Of a stretch of DNA of 64,000 bases, positions 58,197 to 64,000 are shown one piece after another. Below the pieces are notes generated by a model. That model saw only the letters and a list, made by a program, of their open reading frames with translations, was not told the origin of the DNA and did no database searches. How positions within the stretch are numbered: the stretch's first letter is position 1; each line of letters begins with the position of its first letter. Location: positions 123,044,485 to 123,108,484 of the forward strand of contig CM077664.1 in the NCBI GenBank assembly GCA_039707655.1. The letters run 5' to 3'. The position numbers and the translations under genes were made by a program. The stretch comes from Elymus sibiricus (taxonomy: Eukaryota; Streptophyta; Magnoliopsida; Poales; Poaceae).

Positions 58197-59190
58197 TACA
58201 TGTTATATATGCAGTGAGCAGCAAATTCACCTTTGACTCTTTGAGCAAAAAATAATAATGTTACTGCACGAAAGAAAAATCCATCTAATTTCTTCAGAAT
58301 TCACTGCAGATTGCTTCACAGCGAGCATCGATTACATTTTTTTACCTCACTGTGATCACATCTTCAAAAAAGAAGAGGGAAGGGACAATGTACAATTACC
58401 TCAAAAATAATAGACTGGGTTTCTAAGCTAGCAAACTGAGCAATTAGATTGGGGATTGGACAATTCGCAACAAAAAAAAAGATTGGGGATTGGACAACGT
58501 GATGCTGATTGTAATTAGGGCGTCTAATTTTTTTAGGCCTTTTCCTCAAAGAAAAAGATTGGGGATTGGGTCTGGACTAGGGACTCATGATACGGGAAAT
58601 TCCTAAGGGCATCTCGTACAGCAAACTACATTGGACTAATTCTCTATTAGCTCCAGATCTGAATACGAGGAGAGAAGGCAAGATGGATCAGACCTGAAGA
58701 GATCTGCGACAGATGGATGCCGCTGGAGCTTGAAGGCCAGCTGGTCGGCGGTAGATGCTCTCCAGCTTGCCGGTGGTTGCTGCCTGCCGTCCGGATGTGG
58801 CCGCGTCGCTCGGCCGTTTGCTGCCGTCCTCGCTGCCGGTCGGTCTTCAAGTTGGAGCTGCGCCGTTCTGTGTGAGAGGAGGAGATGGATGGATATGGGT
58901 TCGATTTTGTTTCTTTCCCCCCTCTGTCTCTATTTCTACGCGGGTGAGCGGCGCGAGCGAGCGAAAAAAGCGAGGGAACAGCTGCCGACGCGCGCGCCGT
59001 TCGCGCCAGGAAAGTTTTCCAAGAGGTCCGACCTCTTTTTTCTTTTCCTGTGAAACGTGAAGGGAAGGAGGAAATCCTGTACTGGAATAGGATTCCATTC
59101 CTTTAAACCAAAGGCCTTCAAAGGATTTTTTTCCTACAAAAATCCTATCCTTCAAAATTCCTATAGAAATCCTGTGAACCAAAGGAGGCC
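58197..59190. other. Harbinger right portion
   Basis: AT-rich to 58640, then a GC-rich block (58690-59030) that looks like a minus-strand promoter or leader, then subterminal AGGAT-rich sequence. No ORF1 (Myb-like) domain was recognised on either strand. Confidence 0.45.
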
Positions 59191-59193
59191 TAA

Positions 59194-59620
59194 GCCTTGC
59201 AAAGAAAAAAAGTGCCTTATTCCAGGCAGTGCGGCAGTTCCCATGGCCGCGGGTGTCGCACAACGCCACAAAGTGCAGTAGGAGGCTCTATGTGGGAGGA
59301 ATCGAGTGGGGATTTGCGGAATCGACGATCCCGTCGGGGCGGCGACACAAGCCGAAAAGGGAGGACGAGACCGGCGAGGTATGGGACCCCGTTGAAGCCC
59401 GCAGCAGTAGGAGGGCAGGTGCAGAAGAGCGCGCAATCCCCACTTCACGGCAGGGGCGACCTGAGACGAGAGTCGAGAATTCAAGACTTTCTCTGGCCGA
59501 CTGCTCCTGCGCTGCACACATCCTCTACTCGGCTAACTCCCGCCGCCTACAACCGTCACCGCCGTCGGATCTGCTCTAATCGGGGCGTCTCGATCTTTAC
59601 TTCCCCGACCCAGTAGGATT
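59194..59620. pseudogene. Unrecognised gene-like fragment in Helitron
   Basis: GC-rich sequence with several overlapping open frames on both strands but no recognisable domain. Composition contrasts with AT-rich flanks and suggests captured exon or leader sequence. Confidence 0.3.
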
Positions 59621-59799
59621 GGCATGAGTATCATGCAGCAGATCAGGATGCAGAAGGCCCCGTTTTCCTGATGCTCCAGTAATGGATTTTGCTGAACTAG
59701 CTAAGCTTTAGCTGTAAGACACCCTCTGAACATGATTCATCTGCTCCATAATGTCCATATACACAACAAACAGTCTCTATCTGCGGGCCGCAGTGAATT

Positions 59800-60066
59800 A
59801 CAGCGCCTCAACAACTGCTGAGCACTCGGTTTTCAAGATTACTGTGCCAGCGTACCGTTCATGTAGAGGAGTGAGAGCACGAGTAACAGCCTCAGATTCC
59901 GCTTCCTCGGCATCCGAGCACTGTCGGAGTTCAGTTCCCAGCAAGAACAACACTTGTGCCGAGCTGTTTCAAGCCACGGCACCAGTAGTCGTCTGGCATG
60001 TGCTCAGAAGGAAGGACGCGTCCGTGTTCGAGTTTAACATGGCCATTAGCTGGGCTTTTTTTTCAT
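59800..60066 (-). pseudogene. RNase H-like (RVT_3 type) domain fragment in Helitron
   Basis: On the minus strand a frame reads MLNSNTDASF, then TGAVA, a TGA stop (about 59967-59969), then SSAQVLFLLGTELRQ, CSDAEEAESEAVTRAL and VILKTECSAVVEAL before a TAA at about 59800. The DAEEAESEA block, with Asp/Glu residues, and the ILKTECSAVVEAL strand-helix are typical of the plant RNase H-like domain found in LINE-derived and host proteins. One internal stop and missing ends show that it is a fragment, probably captured by the Helitron. Confidence 0.6.
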
Positions 60067-61345
60067 TGCAGAGCACGGTCCTTGTTCCTGATCGAGTTAA
60101 AATATTGCACTTGGCCCATTTGCTGCTTTCCTTTGTCACCAGCGGCAGCACACGCTTTATCTCTGCTATCGGTCCAGTAGCTCAATAAAAATTACAGATG
60201 CACCAATCGTTTCCTTCAGGAGTTTTAGGCTCTGCGCTATGGTGAGATAACATCCTAAAATACACATCTTGTGATTTTTATCATCAAGCAATCTCTGCTC
60301 TTGGTTTCCACTGTATTATGAATCATGACAAATTAAATTTAATAAAGGAAATACATGGTTGCTGCATTCTAATTGCTCTTGACATTCTTTGAACTCCACA
60401 TGTTTTCATCTTTTTCTTATGTCCTGCTTAATTAGTATGCAAGCGGAAGCTTTCTTCCCTGTGTTGTTACTTCTTACTGCTTTTTTATGTAGATCCTCAA
60501 TTTTTTATTGTTCCGGCAAATAATAATTGGTGGATTCAATTTTGCATGGTTCAGTTTGTGCTTTTGCGGATTATCTCATTAAACAAGTTGCAGTTCCATG
60601 TTGCAACTCTTCTGACTTTTGAAAGATTTTTACGGAGCTAAAATTTTCTTCTACGTAATATATTTCTCTGGAGGTACAACGATTACTACTACATGCAGAA
60701 CTAATACAAGGGGGGCCTTGATGGAGGCGCGAGAGTGGAAGTAAGTGCTCAGATGGGACACTCAATTACTTCAGTCCATCAAATCTCGGTAACATATTTC
60801 TATCGCACAAGAAATTTCTAATCTCCGTCCTTAATGTGTATTACAAATGCTTTGTGTTAATACTTTTAATCATAATCTGTTGCACTTCAAGTTCACTTGG
60901 CTCCACGTAAATCATTTGACAGATGAAAGAGGACAAGTTATTCCTAAACAAAGTGTCGATTTGTGCAATCATTAATCTTAACTAAGTAGGGTTTTGAATT
61001 TAGGGACCATTTGACAAAACATGACTTAGAATGTTGAATATTTAGCTGCATATTCATTCTTTAGCTACTTTCAAGTTTTCATTGTCAATGATTTCGATTA
61101 TATACTTTAGCTGATAGATAAAGACATGAATTATTAGCAATTCATCATGGCAACTATTGTTCTGTAGTGAAGCATGAGCGTTGTGTCATCTGGATCATGA
61201 CCATTGGTGTTTGCTCCATAACAAAGCATGAGCGGTGGCGCAAACCAAACAATGCATATATTTCTTGGCCGTTTTGCAAAGATGGTCTAGCTGAAAGCAC
61301 ATTTCTCCTAACTTATTAGGCTAGGGGAGTGCAATGAATTTTTCT
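60067..61345. other. Helitron 3' interior
   Basis: AT-rich non-coding sequence; nothing recognised until the terminal hairpin. Confidence 0.5.
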
Positions 61346-61375
61346 CCCGTTGCAACGCACGGGCATATTTGCTAG
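61346..61375 (+). other. Helitron 3' terminal hairpin and CTAG end
   Basis: CCCGT and ACGGG arms, loop TGCAACGC, then CATATTTGCTAG. Confidence 0.92.
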
Positions 61376-63147
61376 TAACATAAAAGTAAATAGATAGACC
61401 CTTCGTAGAGGGAAGCAGAGATTTGCAGAGGTGTCAAAGCTCGAAGCTTAAATCAGAGATGAAAACAATTTTGAGATGTATGCTTTTCCTGTCAACGTCA
61501 CGACCGAGGATTTTCAATATCTTCGATGCTAAACACATTATCGGCGGTTTCCAAGCGGAAAGGTAAAGTTTACTCCCCCTCCACCATACAAACACAAGCC
61601 ATGGCTAGCCAAATTCACGGGTGCCCTCCTAACAATCAACTTTTCAGGGGAGTTTGTTTTATTATATTTTTCTTTATTTTGATTATAGGACTAGGCATCC
61701 CAATTACCAGCCTCTCTCGTGCAATGACAAGTGAATAAACACTCATCGTGAGAATAACCCGCTTAGCATGGAAGATATTGACCGCCCCCTGTCGCTCCAT
61801 GAGCGGTACGGGCACACAAAACAGATGTTTATTTGAATGATTAGAGGTGGCACATGCAAATTTACTTAGAACGGTAGAGTAATACCGCATATAGGTAGAT
61901 ATAGTGGACTCATCTGGAACAACTTTGGTTTTAGGATTGTGGATGCACAAGCAGTATTCCTGCTTAGTACATGCGAAGGCTAGCAAATAGATTGGGAAGC
62001 GACCAACTAGAGAGCGACAACGGTCATAATCATGCATTGCGAATAATTAACATTGAATACTAGCATGAGTAGGATATAAACACCTTGAACATAAATATCA
62101 TGAAGGCTGCATTGGTTTTGAATCAACTACATGTGTGAACATGTGCCAAGTCAAGCCACTTGAAACATTCAGAGGAGGATACCATACTAACATACTGACC
62201 ATTTTAATGCATGTTGACATCCAAGATAAATCATTATCCACTCCTAGCTACTTAAGCATGGCATGAGCAACTATAATCTCTAATTGTCATCACAAACATG
62301 TTTACTCATAATATGCTGAATCATGGATACTGAGTTAAACTTATTTACAAAAACAAAAACAAAAAGAGTTCATACCAGATTTTCCTTGCCACAGTCACTT
62401 CATCAACTCATCGTCATTATTGCCTTTCACTTGCATCACCGAATGATGTGAAAATAGTAATAGTGCAAGAGTGTCGTGGACTAAGCTTGAATCTGCAAAC
62501 AATTCATTCAAAGGAGAAGACATGGTAATATCAGCTCTTCGTTAGATCAACCACAAAGCATATGAGAGCCACTCAACAATTTCATCGTGGTCTTCTCCCT
62601 ACGACGACTCGATGAAAAGAAAAGAAATTCAGAGAAACACACTGAAATGTTTTTGGAGCTTTTAGCTTTTCTAAAGAAAGCAAACTAAAGAAGAAAAACG
62701 AAAAGCGAGAAAAAACTATTTACACGGGAGAACTCCCAACAAACAAGAAAAGAAGAAACGAGAAATCTTTTTGGGTTTTCTTTTAATACTACGAACTAAC
62801 TAACGAGAAAGAAAAAATGAAAAGAAGCGATAAATATTTTTGGATTTTCAACATTTTTAAACACACAAAAAGAAAGCAAAAGAATAAAAACTAACATGGA
62901 TCACACAATGAAAAAGGATGAACACCGACAACTGGAATGAATGTGCGAACATGAATGTAATCTCGGTGAGAAATACGTACTCCCGCAAGCTTAGGCTTTT
63001 GGCCTAACTTGGTAATCACCATCGCTGATTGGGATAATAATCAAAGTGGTAGCTCGTGGAGGCGTTCTGTGCCGCCTCCTCAGCGAGACGGGCAGCCTCT
63101 ACTACTGCATTATACTCGTGTGCCTCATTCTCATGGACAAAACGCCT
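61376..63147 (-). other. Element D 3' non-coding region, main part
   Basis: Resumes after the Helitron with sequence shared with C and A (61400-61430 CCTTCGTAGAGGGAAGCAG; 61560-61990 similar to 33520-33830 of A in reverse complement). An internal polypurine-like copy lies at 62980-62996, about 150 bp past the ORF stop. The stretch 62630-62900 is A-rich on the plus strand. Confidence 0.75.
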
Positions 63148-64000
63148 CTATTTGTTCTGAAAATCAAAAAGGACATGCGTAGGCAAAATAACAGAGACAA
63201 CCCAGTATTTATCAAATATCAAGTTATAATCATATTGGCGAGTCTCGTATTTAATGAATTCATGGCGTTGCATCGCCTCAAAGTCTAAGTACTTATCAGG
63301 TAATATGGGATCATTGGGTCTGGGAGAGACCCCAAGTCTTGCAGCTACGCGGGAGGCATAAATTCCTCCATACAAATCACTATTACCCACATTTCGGTTC
63401 AACCGACATGCAACAATTGCCCCAAGGTTATAATGTCTACTGCCAGTTAAGGCAGCATGAATAATGCTCAAATCAGGAGCACAAAGTACGCTATAGTCAT
63501 GTTTACCAACAATACATCTCCCATTAAAAATTGCAAAGTAGCGAATAGCGGAAAAATGAATGCTTTTTATTCTAGCTTGTGTCACACCCCTATCTTCACC
63601 ATTGCAAAGACTACTGAGAAACATATCATAATCAGATTTCTGCGGTTCGGTAAGAGAATCCCAATACGGAATTTTACAAGCATCACAAAATTCTTCTAGA
63701 GACATACTATATGAGCGCTCATAGAGGTCAAATAAAACTCTAGAAGTAGAAGAATGATATTCAAAACTTCGAGTGAATGAATGGGTGAGATGGTAGTGCT
63801 GTGTGCACTTATCTGTGACGAAGGCGGTTAGCTCGGCATTCTCAATATATTGATCAAACTCTTCCTTAATGCCAGCACCTATGATGAAGGTGTTGCTCGG
63901 CCATTGACACGATTTTGCTTCAGCACCTCGCACAGAACTTGCCCATGGTTCAATGTACGCTTGACGTGTCGAACTTTGGCTCGACGATCCCTCCGAGAAC
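63148..64000 (-). CDS. Element D ORF, Athila ORF1-like protein, partial at the window edge
   Basis: The frame is open from the right edge to the stop at 63148 (at least 284 codons); the true start lies beyond 64000, since the first visible residues FSEGSSSQSSTRQAY run in frame into the rest and the nominal start at 63933 is GTG. Features include HLTHSFTRSFEYHSSTSRVL, LYERSYSMSLEEFCDACKIP, QARIKSIHFSAIRYFAIF, YNLGAIVACRL, GGIYASRVAARLGV and a C-terminal LPTHVLFDFQNK. The layout resembles the ORF1 proteins of Athila-type and related non-autonomous Triticeae elements; this assignment is tentative and the biochemical role is unknown. No stop is seen. Confidence 0.65.
   Translation of the reverse strand, partial: FSEGSSSQSSTRQAYIEPWASSVRGAEAKSCQWPSNTFIIGAGIKEEFDQYIENAELTAFVTDKCTQHYHLTHSFTRSFEYHSSTSRVLFDLYERSYSMSLEEFCDACKIPYWDSLTEPQKSDYDMFLSSLCNGEDRGVTQARIKSIHFSAIRYFAIFNGRCIVGKHDYSVLCAPDLSIIHAALTGSRHYNLGAIVACRLNRNVGNSDLYGGIYASRVAARLGVSPRPNDPILPDKYLDFEAMQRHEFIKYETRQYDYNLIFDKYWVVSVILPTHVLFDFQNK

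Larger units (their letters stand above)
55728..59190 (+). mobile_element. PIF/Harbinger transposon, about 3.46 kb
   Basis: Terminal inverted repeats GGCTTCCTTTGGTTCATAGG (55728) and its near-complement ending CCAAAGGAGGCC (59190), flanked by TTA (55725-55727) and TAA (59191-59193), a TWA-type target with one mismatch. Internal TIR-like copies occur at about 55842 (CCCTTTGGTTCAAAGGATAGG) and 59093-59120. It encodes a DDE transposase (56256-57520). A second, Myb-like ORF is not recognised. A Stowaway MITE is inserted downstream of the transposase. Confidence 0.88.
55062..61375 (+). mobile_element. Non-autonomous Helitron, 6,314 bp with inserts
   Basis: The 5' end is TCTTTACCTAATAATAAAGC. The 3' end has the hairpin CCCGT-TGCAACGC-ACGGG (61346-61363), a 7-bp CATATTT and GCTAG (61375). 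It lies between A (55061) and T (61376) as Helitrons require. Removing it joins GTAAA to TAACATAAAAGTAAA, which matches the uninterrupted GTAAATACATAAAAGTAAA near 42070 in element C. There is no Rep/helicase. After subtracting the nested Harbinger it is about 2.85 kb and carries apparent gene fragments. Confidence 0.93.
18463..64000 (-). mobile_element. Element D: gypsy-type retrotransposon (minus), interrupted by B and a Helitron
   Basis: On the minus strand the right part of the window reads: an open ORF (64000-63148), a 3' non-coding region (63147-61376 and 55061-54613), a polypurine tract (54628-54613) and the 3' LTR, which starts TGATACGTCTTCGTCGTATC at 54612 and ends at 18463. Element B (18925-53653) sits inside the LTR, and a Helitron (55062-61375) sits inside the 3' region. 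Without B the LTR is 1,416 bp. The 5' half lies beyond 64000. D is inserted in element E at 18462/18463. Confidence 0.88.

Noticed and set aside
1..64000. tRNA or rRNA genes, bacterial-type operons, integrons
   Set aside because: No cloverleaf, rRNA segment or prokaryotic feature seen; primer binding sites account for the tRNA-like words.

Overview
The window is grass genomic DNA of the wheat/barley tribe (Triticeae), probably a wheat-type genome. The evidence is two BARE1/WIS/Angela-type Ty1-copia elements, several Triticeae-style gypsy elements, a grass-type Helitron, PIF/Harbinger elements and Stowaway MITEs. No complete host gene was found. Almost all of the 64 kb is a nest of transposable elements. 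The only stretch that looks low-copy is 8217-11615.

Layout. 1-5528: a truncated Angela-type copia element (minus strand) inside the 3' part of a gypsy-type LTR, F (5529-7776, plus), which in turn splits a minus-strand LTR, G (7777-8216). 8217-11615: a low-copy-looking stretch with minus-strand exon-like blocks, including an anciently duplicated exon pair, plus a Stowaway MITE and a Tourist/Harbinger-like element. 11616-18462: decayed Tat-type gypsy element E (plus).

E is split by element D (minus; 18463 to past the right edge). D's 3' LTR is split by element B (plus, 18925-53653, TSD CTTTT). B's left LTR is split by gag-only element A (plus, 20664-36086, TSD TAGAC), whose left LTR is split by a complete Angela copy (plus, 22146-31130, TSD TCGAT). 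B's right LTR is split by Athila-like gypsy element C (minus, 39978-50474, TSD CCGAG). D's internal region is split by a Helitron (55062-61375), which holds a PIF/Harbinger transposon (55728-59190), which holds a Stowaway MITE (58093-58196). Several insertion sites can be checked against an uninterrupted homologue elsewhere in the window, so these boundaries are close to base-exact.

Functional state. Angela-2 has two in-frame stops. Angela-1 has one stop in its visible part. C has an internal duplication in gag, several stops, a frameshift and a lost reverse-transcriptase aspartate. E is heavily decayed. The Harbinger transposase has one stop and one frameshift. Only the 198-aa gag-like ORF of A and the partial ORF of D (63148-64000) are open. 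Regulatory structure is richer than coding capacity: a GC-rich palindrome just upstream of the TATA box in four LTR families and again inside C ahead of its env-position ORF; internal polypurine-tract copies in A, C and D; and exon-like cassettes inside the LTRs of B and F.
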